Positions 17,203 through 25,895 are shown, numbered from the stretch's first letter. The stretch: 64,000 nucleotides of DNA from Streptomyces lydicus (GCF_004125265.1 NZ_RDTE01000003.1:5146001-5210000); one strand, 5' to 3'. Program-made: numbers and translations. Notes: generated by a model from the sequence alone, not told the origin.

Positions 17203-17413
17203 GCCTGTTCGTTATGCGTATTGGCTTGCTCTATCTCACGTGAGGGGGCCCTTACGCGGTCCACCGGGCCGATGACCAGCGACGGACGATCGGGTTGCGT
17301 CACCCGTAGCGCCGCTCCTGCTGGTGTGATCGGCAGCGGTGACCAGTACAGGACCCGTTCCCGAGGCCTCAGGCCCCGGGGATATCCCACCTCTGAAGAA
17401 GCGAAGGCTAACC

Positions 17414-17857
17414 GTGCGTACGTTCAGCCCCAAGCCCGGCGATGTCCAGCGCCAGTGGCACATCATTGACGCGCAGGACGTTGTCCTGGGCCGTCTGGCC
17501 ACCCAGGCCGCGTCCCTCCTGCGGGGTAAGCACAAGCCCGTCTACGCGCCGCACGTCGACATGGGTGACTTCGTCATCATCGTCAACGCCGACAAGGTGC
17601 ACCTGTCGGGCAACAAGCGGACCCAGAAGATGGCCTACCGCCACTCGGGCTTCCCGGGCGGTCTGCGCTCCGTCCGCTACGACGAGCTGCTCGACAAGAA
17701 CCCCGAGAAGGCCGTCGAGAAGGCCATCAAGGGCATGCTCCCCAAGAACACCCTCGGCCGTCAGATGCTCTCGAAGCTGAAGGTCTACGCGGGCGCCGAG
17801 CACCCGCACGCTGCGCAGCAGCCGGTGCCGTTCGAGATCACCCAGGTCGCGCAGTAG
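17414..17857 (+). CDS. rplM: 50S ribosomal protein L13
   Basis: L13 is an early 50S assembly protein. The true product is 147 residues from GTG 17414 (MRTFSPKPGDVQRQWHIIDA); the frame is open further upstream but lacks family residues there. The core GRLATQAASLLRGKHKP and MLPKNTLGRQMLSKLKVYAG are typical. It forms an operon with rpsI, whose start is 43 bases downstream. Confidence 0.97.
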   Translation: MRTFSPKPGDVQRQWHIIDAQDVVLGRLATQAASLLRGKHKPVYAPHVDMGDFVIIVNADKVHLSGNKRTQKMAYRHSGFPGGLRSVRYDELLDKNPEKAVEKAIKGMLPKNTLGRQMLSKLKVYAGAEHPHAAQQPVPFEITQVAQ

Positions 17858-17900
17858 TTCCGGCCACCCCCTAAGACGACAGAGAATTCTGAGGAGCATC

Positions 17901-18413
17901 GTGGCCGAGACCACTCCCGAGACCGTCATCGAGAACGACGACGTCGTCGAGGAATACACCACTGAGACCGAGGTCGTGGAGTCGGAGTACACCTCCGAGT
18001 CCCTCGCCTCCCGCTTCGGCGACCCGCAGCCGGCTGCCGGCCTGGGCCGTCGCAAGAACGCCATTGCCCGCGTCCGGATCGTTCCGGGCACCGGCCAGTG
18101 GAAGATCAACGGTCGCACCCTTGAGGGCTACTTCCCCAACAAGGTGCACCAGCAGGAAGTCAACGAGCCCTTCAAGGTGCTCGAGCTCGACAACCGCTAC
18201 GACGTGGTCGCCCGCATCTCCGGCGGCGGCATCTCCGGCCAGGCCGGTGCGCTGCGCCTGGGCGTGGCCCGTGCGCTGAACGAGGCGGACGTCGACAACA
18301 ACCGCGGCGCGCTGAAGAAGGCCGGGTTCCTCAAGCGTGACGAGCGTGCGGTCGAGCGCAAGAAGGCCGGTCTGAAGAAGGCCCGTAAGGCGCCGCAGTA
18401 CAGCAAGCGCTAA
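17901..18413 (+). CDS. rpsI: 30S ribosomal protein S9
   Basis: S9 lies in the 30S head, and its C-terminal tail reaches the P-site tRNA. The 170-residue protein carries an acidic N-terminal extension of about 40 residues common in actinobacteria. The S9 domain (GRRKNAIARVRIVPGTG) and the tail ending in RKAPQYSKR follow. It starts at GTG 17901 behind TGAGGAGC. Confidence 0.97.
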   Translation: MAETTPETVIENDDVVEEYTTETEVVESEYTSESLASRFGDPQPAAGLGRRKNAIARVRIVPGTGQWKINGRTLEGYFPNKVHQQEVNEPFKVLELDNRYDVVARISGGGISGQAGALRLGVARALNEADVDNNRGALKKAGFLKRDERAVERKKAGLKKARKAPQYSKR

Positions 18414-18443
18414 TCCGCGCTCGCTGCGACATGCAGCACTTGG

Positions 18444-18485
18444 CGAACGCCCCGGTGGCACGGATCCGTGCTGCCGGGGCGTTCG
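18444..18485 (+). terminator. Terminator after rpsI
   Basis: CGAACGCCCCGG (18444-18455) pairs perfectly with CCGGGGCGTTCG (18474-18485), and the loop region GCACGGATCCGTGC pairs with itself. The result is one long hairpin 30 bases after rpsI. Confidence 0.85.
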
Positions 18486-18556
18486 GCTATCCAGGACCCG
18501 GGGCGTATACCTGGACTTAATGCTCTGGTCCAAGCTCATCTACTCGGAGGACACCA

Positions 18557-19963
18557 GTGGGACGACTCTTCGGCACGGACGGTGTGCGCGGTGTCGCCAA
18601 TGCGGATCTGACGGCGGAGCTGGCGCTCGGTCTGTCGGTCGCTGCGGCGCATGTGCTCGCGGAGGAGGCGTCGGGGCGAAGCCCCGTCCTGCAGGGGCGG
18701 CGGTCGGGCGACGGGCGGGCGTTCGAAGGTCACCGGCCGGTGGCGGTGGTCGGCCGTGATCCACGGGCATCCGGGGAGTTCCTGGAGGCCGCGGTCGTCG
18801 CGGGCCTGGCCAGCGCCGGTGTGGACGTGCTGCGGGTGGGGGTGCTCCCGACCCCGGCGGTCGCCTATCTGACCGGCTCGCTCGGTGCGGACCTCGGTGT
18901 GATGCTCTCCGCCAGTCACAACCCGATGCCCGACAACGGCATCAAGTTCTTCGCCCGCGGCGGTCACAAGCTCGCCGACGAGCTGGAGGACCGGATCGAG
19001 AAGACCTACCGCGCCCACAGCTCCGGTGAGCCCTGGGAACGGCCGACCGGCGCCGGCGTGGGCCGGGTCACCGTCTATGACGAGGGCTTCGACAACTACG
19101 TCGCGCACCTCGTCGGCGTGCTGCCCAACCGCCTGGACGGGCTGAAGATCGTCATCGACGGTGCGCACGGTGCGGCGGCGCGGGTCTCGCCCGAGGCCTT
19201 CGCGCGGGCCGGCGCCGAGGTCATCACGATCGGCACCGACCCCGACGGCCTGAACATCAACGAAGGCTGTGGCTCCACCCACCTCCAGCTGCTGCGGGCG
19301 GCCGTCGTCGAGCACGGCGCCGACCTGGGTGTCGCGCACGACGGCGACGCGGACCGCTGCCTGGCCGTGGACCGCGAGGGCAACGAGGTCGACGGCGACC
19401 AGATCCTGGCCGTGCTGGCGCTCGGGATGCGCGAGGCGGGGATGCTGCGCAAGAACACCGTCGTCGCCACCGTGATGTCCAACCTGGGCTTCAAGCTCGC
19501 CATGGAGCGCGAGGGCATCGACCTCGTCCAGACCGCGGTCGGCGACCGTTACGTCCTGGAGGAGATGAAGGCGCACGGCTTCGCGCTGGGCGGCGAGCAG
19601 TCCGGGCATGTGATCGTGCTGGACCACGCGACGACCGGCGACGGCACGCTGACCGGTCTGATGCTGGGTGCCCGGGTCGCCGCGACCGGCCGGCCGCTGG
19701 CCGACCTGGTGGGCGTCATGGAGCGGCTGCCGCAGATCCTCATCAACGTCCCCGACGTCGACAAGTCGCGGGTGACCACCTCCCCCGAGCTGACCGCCGC
19801 GGTCGCCGAGGCGGAGCGGGAGCTGGGCGCCACCGGCCGGGTGCTGCTGCGCCCGTCCGGCACGGAGCCGCTGGTGCGGGTGATGGTGGAGGCCGCGGAC
19901 ATCGAGCAGGCGCGGTCGGTGGCCGAGCGGCTGGCCGACGCGGTCAAGTCGGCGCTGGGCTAG
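18557..19963 (+). CDS. glmM: Phosphoglucosamine mutase
   Basis: GlmM converts glucosamine-6-phosphate to glucosamine-1-phosphate on the way to UDP-GlcNAc. The 468-residue protein begins MGRLFGTDGVRGVANADLTA. It has the catalytic phosphoserine loop LSASHNP (Ser120), the metal-binding DGDADR and the C-terminal phosphate-binding RPSGTEPLVRVMVE. The start is GTG 18557 with GGAGGA upstream. Residues about 39-55 (SGRSPVLQGRRSGDGRA) look inserted compared with the roughly 450-residue homologues I know. GlmS, which makes its substrate, is encoded at 31.6 kb. Confidence 0.96.
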   Translation: MGRLFGTDGVRGVANADLTAELALGLSVAAAHVLAEEASGRSPVLQGRRSGDGRAFEGHRPVAVVGRDPRASGEFLEAAVVAGLASAGVDVLRVGVLPTPAVAYLTGSLGADLGVMLSASHNPMPDNGIKFFARGGHKLADELEDRIEKTYRAHSSGEPWERPTGAGVGRVTVYDEGFDNYVAHLVGVLPNRLDGLKIVIDGAHGAAARVSPEAFARAGAEVITIGTDPDGLNINEGCGSTHLQLLRAAVVEHGADLGVAHDGDADRCLAVDREGNEVDGDQILAVLALGMREAGMLRKNTVVATVMSNLGFKLAMEREGIDLVQTAVGDRYVLEEMKAHGFALGGEQSGHVIVLDHATTGDGTLTGLMLGARVAATGRPLADLVGVMERLPQILINVPDVDKSRVTTSPELTAAVAEAERELGATGRVLLRPSGTEPLVRVMVEAADIEQARSVAERLADAVKSALG

Positions 19964-19982
19964 CGCCCGGCGGAATTTCCTT

Positions 19983-20023
19983 AGCGGGCCCGCTTCCCCT
20001 GTACGTGGGGGAGCGGGCCCGCT
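19983..20023 (+). terminator. Terminator after glmM
   Basis: AGCGGGCCCGCTTCCCC (19983-19999) pairs with the segment ending in AGCGGGCCCGCT (to 20023) with one G-T wobble. The AGCGGGCCCGCT arm is itself palindromic. It lies 20 bases after the stop. Confidence 0.85.
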
Positions 20024-20415
20024 GTTGTGTGTGCGTGACCGGGCGTCAGGAGGGCGGCGGTTTTTATCCGTCGCAAAGGAATGTGGAGTCGGCGTGTCGG
20101 TTTCCGGCGCATTCTGTGTATGCCCGGCAACGGTGATATTCGTTCCCCGATTGCGAGACCGCCGACCTAATGCCAACTCCCCTTCCATATCGCTTGGTTG
20201 AGCGTCGTTGCCGCTTTTTGCGCTGCCATCGCGTGGACCGGACATTCGGCAGATAGGTCAACTCGCGCAACTTGCAGGATGTATAGGGCGAGTTGTGGAC
20301 GACGGGTTCGAACTGACCCGCCGATCTGACGGAACCACAGGTGGTGATAGGTTCTGAGAAAGGCAGTGTCAACTCTCCTGCCGTCAGCGCGTGTTCACGG
20401 GGTGGTAGTTCGCGA
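20024..20415. other. AT-richer gene-free stretch before the first WXG-like locus
   Basis: This stretch of about 390 bases has clearly lower GC than its surroundings and no supportable gene. It holds a candidate promoter (see 20326-20353). The change in composition right after the glmM terminator suggests the junction of acquired DNA, which is inference. Confidence 0.5.
20326..20353 (+). promoter_or_regulatory. Candidate promoter for the first WXG-like locus
   Basis: CTGACG (20326-20331) and TAGGTT (20348-20353) are spaced by 16 bases, about 60 bases before the ATG at 20416. The fit is good but was found by eye. Confidence 0.45.
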
Positions 20416-20748
20416 ATGTCCATTAATCGCGACGGCTTCAAGGCCGATCCGGATGAGATCAGGGCCGGGGCTTCGGATGTACTGAAATGCCTTAACCCGG
20501 CCAAGGGGGCTGATTTCGGAGCGCTGAACGACGACTTCGCCGGTTCCGACCAGGGCGACAAGATCCTCGGCGAGAAGTTTGAAAGCTTTTGCGAGACGTG
20601 GGACGTGGCCTATCTGGTTCTCGGTGACCGCGCCGGCGACATGTCGGACAAGCTAAAAGGCCAAGCGGACACCTATGAGCAAAACGAATCTCATACCGGC
20701 CAGTATATGCAGTATATAAATCAGCATAAGAATGGTTCGGGGCTGTAG
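20416..20748 (+). CDS. Small helical protein, type VII substrate-like
   Basis: The likely product is 110 residues from ATG 20416 (MSINRDGFKADPDEIRAGAS); a longer in-frame start at 20341 has no family support. It is predicted to be almost all helical, with F-G and W positions (FESFCETWDVAY) that recall WXG100-like or EspC-like secreted helical hairpins, though no strict WxG is present. No signal peptide or membrane segment is visible. Codon use is less GC-biased than in neighbouring core genes. It is followed 14 bases later by a WXG-containing larger protein, which supports a paired role. Confidence 0.65.
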   Translation: MSINRDGFKADPDEIRAGASDVLKCLNPAKGADFGALNDDFAGSDQGDKILGEKFESFCETWDVAYLVLGDRAGDMSDKLKGQADTYEQNESHTGQYMQYINQHKNGSGL

Positions 20749-20762
20749 TAACGGGGGCGGGC

Positions 20763-22007
20763 ATGACGGAAGAGCTGGGCGAAACCAAAGACCCCAAAGG
20801 GCTCATACCTGGCGACGTGGGGGCCATCGAGGGTGTCGCGCGGGCGCTCAAGAAACAATCCGGAAAATTCGAGACCGTCGCACAGGGGCTGGGCGCCGTA
20901 CGAATATCCGGCTGGAACGGTGCGGCCAGCGACCAGTTCTGGGAAAAGCTTTCCGGTGAGAAGAAGAACTGGCTCTACGCTTCGGATGCGCTGTCCGACG
21001 CAGCCGCGGCAGTCAGTAGGTACGCCACGGCGTTGAGCGCGGCGCAGGGGAAGGCGCGGGAGGCAATCGAGCTGTGGGACGGCGGCAATGAAAGCCATGC
21101 CCAGCTGATTTTGAAAACCGCGCGACAGAATGTGCGGGACGAAGCTGACTCGGCGGCGGGGAAGCTGGAGGACGCGGCCGGCGGCGATTCCGATGCGCCG
21201 TCCTGGCTGCAAAGGGCAGGCAAGACTGCCGAACAGCAAAAGGAATCGGGGAAGGTCAGCGTCAGCATTAGGGACCTCTACGAATCCAACCCGCTGACCG
21301 ATAAGCCGAGAAGTAAGAATAAGCGCTTCGGCGCGGCGGGCCCCGAGGATCCCAATGCGAAAAAACCCCGAGCTTCCGAGGTCAAGCTGTGGGAGCGGAA
21401 GGCTGAGGCAAGCGCCTGGGGGAAGGAGGCCGAAACCGAGTCTCAGTTCGGAGACGATGGAAAGGCCTCCGGGAAAGCCGGACTCAAACTTCTTGGGGCG
21501 GAGGGCACGGCGGCTGCGTCCGTGACCGACGGCAAACTCCAGGCCGCGGCCAGCGGTAAGGCGTACCTCGCGCAGGCATCCGCGGAGGGCGGCGTCGAGT
21601 ATGGCCCCGCCGCGCTCAAGGGGGAGGCTTCGGGATTCGTCGGGGCTGAAGCGACGGCGAATGCATCCGTGGGCAAGGATGGAGTGCATGCTGGCGCTGA
21701 GGCTTTCGCGGGCGCCAAGGCGACTGCGAGCGGCCACGCGGACGTGGGCGGTATCGGGGCTGGTGCCACCGCGGAAGGGTGGGCCGGAGCCGGAGCTGCG
21801 GCCCATGCGGATGCCGGCATGAAGGATGGGAAGTTCGTCGTCGGCGCCGATGTGGGCGTCGGGCTCGGGCTCGGGGGCAAGGTCGGCTTCCAGGTCGAGG
21901 TCGATCCCGAAAAGGTCGTGGACACGGTCAGTGACATAGGTGACAAAGTGGGGGACGGTCTCGACGCAATGGGCGACGGACTGGAGTCCATCAACCCCTT
22001 CGGATGA
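20763..22007 (+). CDS. WXG-domain protein with Ala/Gly-rich C-terminal half
   Basis: The 414-residue product has an N-terminal helical domain of about 130 residues containing the ISGWNGAASDQFWEKL motif (W51-x-G53). This motif is typical of the putative type VII secretion domains of actinobacterial polymorphic-toxin-like proteins. A charged linker (about 150-235) follows. The C-terminal 170 residues are rich in Ala, Gly and charged residues in an irregular repeat (GAEA, GKAT, AGA units), ending INPFG. No toxin domain is recognisable. It lies in one operon with the small helical gene upstream and an alpha/beta protein downstream. Its job is inferred, not known. Confidence 0.75.
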   Translation: MTEELGETKDPKGLIPGDVGAIEGVARALKKQSGKFETVAQGLGAVRISGWNGAASDQFWEKLSGEKKNWLYASDALSDAAAAVSRYATALSAAQGKAREAIELWDGGNESHAQLILKTARQNVRDEADSAAGKLEDAAGGDSDAPSWLQRAGKTAEQQKESGKVSVSIRDLYESNPLTDKPRSKNKRFGAAGPEDPNAKKPRASEVKLWERKAEASAWGKEAETESQFGDDGKASGKAGLKLLGAEGTAAASVTDGKLQAAASGKAYLAQASAEGGVEYGPAALKGEASGFVGAEATANASVGKDGVHAGAEAFAGAKATASGHADVGGIGAGATAEGWAGAGAAAHADAGMKDGKFVVGADVGVGLGLGGKVGFQVEVDPEKVVDTVSDIGDKVGDGLDAMGDGLESINPFG

Positions 22008-22046
22008 CACTGGCCTCGCATTTCCATACTAGGGAGTTGATCCACG

Positions 22047-22538
22047 ATGGCGACCACGCTGCCGGTGAAGATCGAATTTTCGCTGCCGGAGGGCTGGCAG
22101 CCGGCGCCCCCCGATGAGGTGGGCGCTCCTGGGGTGGCTTTCATCGCCCTCCATTCGGAGTCCCAGGAGAAGTTCACCGCGAATATCACGATCGCAGGTA
22201 AAATCCGGGACGAAGCCGACCTGGTGACTCTCGCGCACGAGTCGGTCCAGCGGCTGCGCGAGGGGGCGACGGTGAGCGTCGCCAAGCAGTCCCAAGGAGG
22301 CACTCCCGAAATTCCTGCGCTGACCCAAACGCTGCGGATCTCCACCACGTTGCGCGGGCTGCCCGTGGAGTTGGTCCAGAGCCAGGTCTACCTACTCATG
22401 CATGATGCGCACGACTCGGCCAAACACGCGGTGATCGAGTTGGCATTGACGGCCAAGCAGTCCCAGCTGTATCAGGTTGCCGACGACTTCGAGGAGTTCG
22501 TCCGCTCCATTCGACCGGCGGGCTCTGACGCCGCGTAG
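22047..22538 (+). CDS. Cytoplasmic alpha/beta protein, LpqN/Mog1-like
   Basis: The 163-residue protein MATTLPVKIEFSLPEGWQPA has alternating strands and helices and ends with DDFEEFVRSIRP. This pattern resembles the PsbP/Mog1-like fold of the LpqN/LpqT group, often found next to type VII substrates in actinobacteria. There is no signal peptide or lipobox, so it would be cytoplasmic, perhaps a partner or chaperone of the WXG protein just upstream. The family assignment is tentative. GGGAG precedes the ATG by 10 bases. Confidence 0.6.
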   Translation: MATTLPVKIEFSLPEGWQPAPPDEVGAPGVAFIALHSESQEKFTANITIAGKIRDEADLVTLAHESVQRLREGATVSVAKQSQGGTPEIPALTQTLRISTTLRGLPVELVQSQVYLLMHDAHDSAKHAVIELALTAKQSQLYQVADDFEEFVRSIRPAGSDAA

Positions 22539-22560
22539 TCCCCTGCAACTCGGTGCTCAT

Positions 22561-22601
22561 GGGTGAGCCCCTCGCGGTCCGTAACCGTGAGGGGCTCATC
22601 C
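22561..22601. terminator. Terminator between convergent genes
   Basis: GGTGAGCCCCTCGCGG pairs with CCGTGAGGGGCTCATC (22561-22577 with 22585-22601), with two wobble pairs around a 7-base loop. It separates the first WXG-like locus from the convergent membrane protein gene. Confidence 0.75.
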
Positions 22602-22627
22602 GTGAGAGCGGCCGTTGAGGCGGGCTG

Positions 22628-23332
22628 TTACGCCTGTGCCGGCCAGTGGTCCAGGACGTCGCACAAATAGTTCAGCTTCTGGTCGATGTCTTGCGGCCGG
22701 AGTCGTCCGTGATACCAGGTGAGCAACTCGTTTCCTTGGAACCGGAGAGGCTCGTCCTTGGCGCGAGGGTCGGAGGTGAGGAACTGCGACATGGGACCGG
22801 TCAGGGCACTACGTGCGAACTCCTCGTCATTGGCAATCAGGCGAAATGCCTCGTCGAATGCGGGGTCGCCCAGCTCCGTCACCTTGCCGCCGCCGAACAG
22901 GGCGTCCGCGCGCGCGTTCAACTTGTCCACTACCCGCGGCTTTTTGATGACCATCCGTGGTACGGGCGCCGGCATCGTCACGGCGAACACCGCGTTGTAC
23001 TGCCACGCGTCCGGGCCCGAGGTGCTGTTTCGCGTGTTGTACTCGAAGCAGCAGAAGGTGCGTCCCCGGAATTCACCAACCGTGTAGTCCCATATGGGGA
23101 CATTGGTGCCCTGCATGGGGAGTGGCGTCCCCCCGCAGTAGCGGTCTCCGATGGCCGAATACGTGTGACTCCAGCCCCGGCTCTCGATGAACTGAAGTAG
23201 CTCGTCCCGCTGTTGGGTGTTTTGGCCATCCCTCTTCTTCACGTACCACGAGGCCCAGATGTACCCGCCGAACATGGCGGCTATGCCCAGGATCATGCCG
23301 ATGAAAATGAGTACTTCCCATGCCTCGTTCAT
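22628..23332 (-). CDS. One-pass membrane protein of unknown function
   Basis: From ATG 23332 (MNEAWEVLIFIGMILGIAAM) the product is 234 residues. One transmembrane segment lies at about 7-29, then a basic KKRDGQ stop and a cytoplasmic domain of about 200 residues. The domain has a YTVGEFRGRTFCCFEY strand pair and a Trp-rich end. It is faintly reminiscent of DUF3137-type proteins, but I cannot assign it. It is convergent with the WXG-like operon and upstream of the DUF389 gene on the same strand, about 100 bases away. Confidence 0.75.
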   Translation of the reverse strand: MNEAWEVLIFIGMILGIAAMFGGYIWASWYVKKRDGQNTQQRDELLQFIESRGWSHTYSAIGDRYCGGTPLPMQGTNVPIWDYTVGEFRGRTFCCFEYNTRNSTSGPDAWQYNAVFAVTMPAPVPRMVIKKPRVVDKLNARADALFGGGKVTELGDPAFDEAFRLIANDEEFARSALTGPMSQFLTSDPRAKDEPLRFQGNELLTWYHGRLRPQDIDQKLNYLCDVLDHWPAQA

Positions 23333-23435
23333 ATGGCATGAGTATGTCGGACGGCGCGATGAATGCACGTGTCGGGGGCGGACGGCGGGTGGGTCGCCCC
23401 CCTTTGCACCGCTACACAAATGACCTTTCGGGACG

Positions 23436-24368
23436 TTACCCCTTTTGCCGCCGCTGCCCGGCCCACAGCGCCTTCTGCGTCAGGAGGGTGGCCACGCCCG
23501 CCAGTACGATCCCGGCGAGGTTGAGCAGCAGCTGTTCCGACGAGCCGCGGGCCTGGCCGTACTGCCCGTAGCTGAGGGCGACAGCGGCGTTGGCGGCGGC
23601 CGGGACGGTGGTGACGGAGATCGCCACGCCGACCAGGGCGCCCGATTTCGCGGACGTCAGTGACAGCACCCCGGCGATGCCGGCGAGCACGGCGACGACG
23701 AACGAGAACCAGTCGGGCCGGTAGATGAAGTTGGTGTTCGGGCGCGCGGCGTCCAGGTCCTCGGCGTGGAAGAGGCCGACCGCATCCATGAAGAGGCTGA
23801 AGCCGACCGTCAGCGCCATCGCCACCGCGAAGCCGACGACCAGTGCCAGCGTGGAGCGCCAGGCCAGCCGGGGTGCCCGCCGCACCAGCGCCGTACAGAT
23901 ACCGGCCAGCGGACCGAACTCCGGCCCGACTGCCATCGCGCCCACGATCAGGATCGCGTTGTCCAGGACCACGCCACAGGCCGCGATCATCGTGGCGAGC
24001 GTCAGGAACGCCAGGTAGGTGACGGAGAGCGTGGATTCCTCGTGGGTCGCATCGGTCAGCGACTCCCACAGGACAGCGTCGGCTCCCTCGCCGGGCGCCT
24101 GATCCTCGGCCCGGTCTGCCCGGTGGGACAGCGACAGGTCGATGTTCTCGACCGCGATCGAGCCGTGTTCGTCCAGGTCCATCTCCCGGAGCTGGGCCAG
24201 CAGCCCGTCACCGGCCTCCCGTGCGACATCGCACATCACCACGTCGCCCCGCGGATCGCGGGCCGCTCCGTTGAGCACCACCAGATGGGTCACTCCGACG
24301 GTCGTCTCCAGCAGCCGGAGGACGTCGTCCGTGCGGCTGCCGGGGACGATCAGGCGTAGATGCAGCAC
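23436..24368 (-). CDS. DUF389 family membrane protein
   Basis: The 310-residue protein has a ferredoxin-like N-terminal domain (MLHLRLIVPGSRTDDVLRLL) and about six transmembrane segments. These contain the family blocks LDNAILIVGAMAVGPEFGPL and SAKSGALVGVAISVTTVPAAANA. Members are widespread but uncharacterised. It lies 13 bases downstream of coaA, so the two probably share a transcript. Confidence 0.88.
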   Translation of the reverse strand: MLHLRLIVPGSRTDDVLRLLETTVGVTHLVVLNGAARDPRGDVVMCDVAREAGDGLLAQLREMDLDEHGSIAVENIDLSLSHRADRAEDQAPGEGADAVLWESLTDATHEESTLSVTYLAFLTLATMIAACGVVLDNAILIVGAMAVGPEFGPLAGICTALVRRAPRLAWRSTLALVVGFAVAMALTVGFSLFMDAVGLFHAEDLDAARPNTNFIYRPDWFSFVVAVLAGIAGVLSLTSAKSGALVGVAISVTTVPAAANAAVALSYGQYGQARGSSEQLLLNLAGIVLAGVATLLTQKALWAGQRRQKG

Positions 24369-24381
24369 GGTGTGCGACTCC

Positions 24382-25365
24382 CTAGAGCTTGCGCAACGAC
24401 AGCCGCTGCACCTTGTGGTCAGGACCCTTGCGCAGCACCAGGTTGGCGCGGCCGCGGGTCGGGGCCACGTTCTGCTGCAGATTGGGCTTGTTGACGGTGC
24501 GCCAGATCATCCGGGCGTAGTCGAGGGCTTCGTCCTCGGAGACCTGGGTGTACTTGCGGAAGTAGGAGAACGGGTTCTGGAAGGCCGTCTCGCGCAGCTT
24601 GCGGAAGCGGCCGAGGTACCACTTCTCGATGTCCTCGATGCGGGCGTCGACGTAGACGGAGAAGTCGAAGAAGTCGGCGAGTCCGAGGCGGGTGCGGCCG
24701 TCCTTGCCGGGCAGGGCCGGCTGCAGGACGTTCAGGCCCTCGACGATGAGGATGTCCGGGCGGTGCACGGTCAGCCGCTCGCCGGGCACGATGTCGTAGA
24801 TGAGGTGGGAGTAGACGGGCGCGGTGACCTCGGCCTTGCCGGACTTCACATCCGCGACGAAGCGGGTCAGCGCCCGCCGGTCGTAGGACTCGGGGAAACC
24901 CTTACGGGACATCAGGCCGCGGCGGTGCAGCTCGGCGTTGGGAAACAGGAAGCCGTCGGTGGTGACCAGCTCGACGCGCGGGTGCTCGGGCCAGCGGGCC
25001 AGCAGCGCCTGCAGCAGCCGGGCGGTGGTGGACTTCCCCACCGCCACGCTGCCCGCGACCCCGATGACGAACGGGGTACCGGGCTGGGGGCCGCCGCCCA
25101 CATCGCCGAGGAAGGTGTTCAGCGCGCCGCGCAGGTTGCTGGTGGCGCCGACGTAGAGGTTGAGGAGCCGGGACAGCGGGAGGTAGACGTCGCGCACCTC
25201 GTCGAGGTCGATGACATCGCCCAGGCCCCGCAGCCGTTCGACCTCGTCGGCCGTCAGGGGCAGGGGGGTCTTCTCCCGCAGTGCGCTCCACTGCGCGCGC
25301 GTCAGATCGACGTACGGGGAGCTGTCGGCGCGGCGTCGTTGCTGCGGATCGGTCGTCAGGGGCAC
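24382..25365 (-). CDS. coaA: Pantothenate kinase type I
   Basis: CoaA phosphorylates pantothenate with ATP, the first step of coenzyme A synthesis. From GTG 25365 the product is 327 residues, with the P-loop GVAGSVAVGKST at 102-113. The conserved VTTDGFLFPN, SRKGFPESYD and the ending KVQRLSLRKL are present. The frame stays open far upstream, but homology begins near SSPYVDLTRAQWSALR, so the start was chosen close to it. A GTG about 11 codons further upstream is an alternative. The Shine-Dalgarno is weak. Confidence 0.95.
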   Translation of the reverse strand: MPLTTDPQQRRRADSSPYVDLTRAQWSALREKTPLPLTADEVERLRGLGDVIDLDEVRDVYLPLSRLLNLYVGATSNLRGALNTFLGDVGGGPQPGTPFVIGVAGSVAVGKSTTARLLQALLARWPEHPRVELVTTDGFLFPNAELHRRGLMSRKGFPESYDRRALTRFVADVKSGKAEVTAPVYSHLIYDIVPGERLTVHRPDILIVEGLNVLQPALPGKDGRTRLGLADFFDFSVYVDARIEDIEKWYLGRFRKLRETAFQNPFSYFRKYTQVSEDEALDYARMIWRTVNKPNLQQNVAPTRGRANLVLRKGPDHKVQRLSLRKL

Positions 25366-25616
25366 GCGCCCATTGTGCGCAGCCGACACACGCCGTTCAT
25401 ATCGGGGTGTCCGGCGGAGCACCCGGAGATGAACGTCCGGGGTACCCCGGAGGTCGGTCTTGTGGATGTAGGGGAGGGCTTGGGGCTTCTCTGTCCGGGT
25501 GTCTGTACCCGAGGGTTTTTGCCCGGTACGGTCGGCGGCGGGGAGAGGCCCGGCACGTCGGGCCGAGGACGATTCAGCCGAGGACGATTCAGCCGAGGAC
25601 GATTCAGGAGGTGTGT
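25366..25616. other. Divergent region between coaA and a small acidic gene
   Basis: The 251-base region must hold both start regions. It contains GGGGTACCCC-type palindromes near 25440 and a triple 15-bp direct repeat ending at the downstream ribosome binding site. No further gene is supported. Confidence 0.5.
25562..25606. repeat. Three perfect tandem copies of a 15-bp unit
   Basis: GCCGAGGACGATTCA occurs at 25562-25576, 25577-25591 and 25592-25606 without change. The array ends exactly where AGGAGG, the ribosome binding site of the next gene, begins. A multiple-of-three unit could slip without a frame change, but I see no coding evidence here. Confidence 0.85.
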
Positions 25617-25895
25617 GTGGGAGCGCGTAGGGCCGGCCTGCTGGGACAGTGGCCGTGGGGGAGGACCACAAGCGTGACCGGGGGCCGGGCGGCGGATGCC
25701 GGCTCGGACGGATTCGCCGCGCGGGTGTACGCCGAGCTGGCGGAGGATCTGCCGGACGAGGACCTGGGCGAGGATTTGGGTGACTTCCTGGAGCGCCACG
25801 AGCCGGGCAGCGAACTCGGGGCGGACGCGGAGGCGGACGAGGAGTTCCTGGAGACGGTGCGGGAGGCGCACGCGCGGATAGCGCGGGGGTTTTGA
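25617..25895 (+). CDS. Small acidic hypothetical protein
   Basis: AGGAGG is spaced 5 bases before GTG 25617, giving a 92-residue product. The C-terminal 70 residues are strongly acidic (ELAEDLPDEDLGEDLGDFLE, EADEEFLETVREAHARI) and helical, without membrane segments or Cys. No family is recognised. A second GTG at 25674 would shorten it. It is divergent from coaA. Confidence 0.6.
   Translation: MGARRAGLLGQWPWGRTTSVTGGRAADAGSDGFAARVYAELAEDLPDEDLGEDLGDFLERHEPGSELGADAEADEEFLETVREAHARIARGF

Noticed and set aside
17203..17413. Riboswitch or small RNA in the rplM leader
   Set aside because: The leader is long, but no conserved structure or known motif could be identified by eye.
18536..20245. 569-residue open frame antisense to glmM
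   Set aside because: It mirrors the GC-rich third positions of glmM and has no family motifs, start context or separate promoter.
20064..20561. Minus-strand open frame overlapping the small helical gene
   Set aside because: It has no ribosome binding site or recognisable features and overlaps a better supported plus-strand gene.
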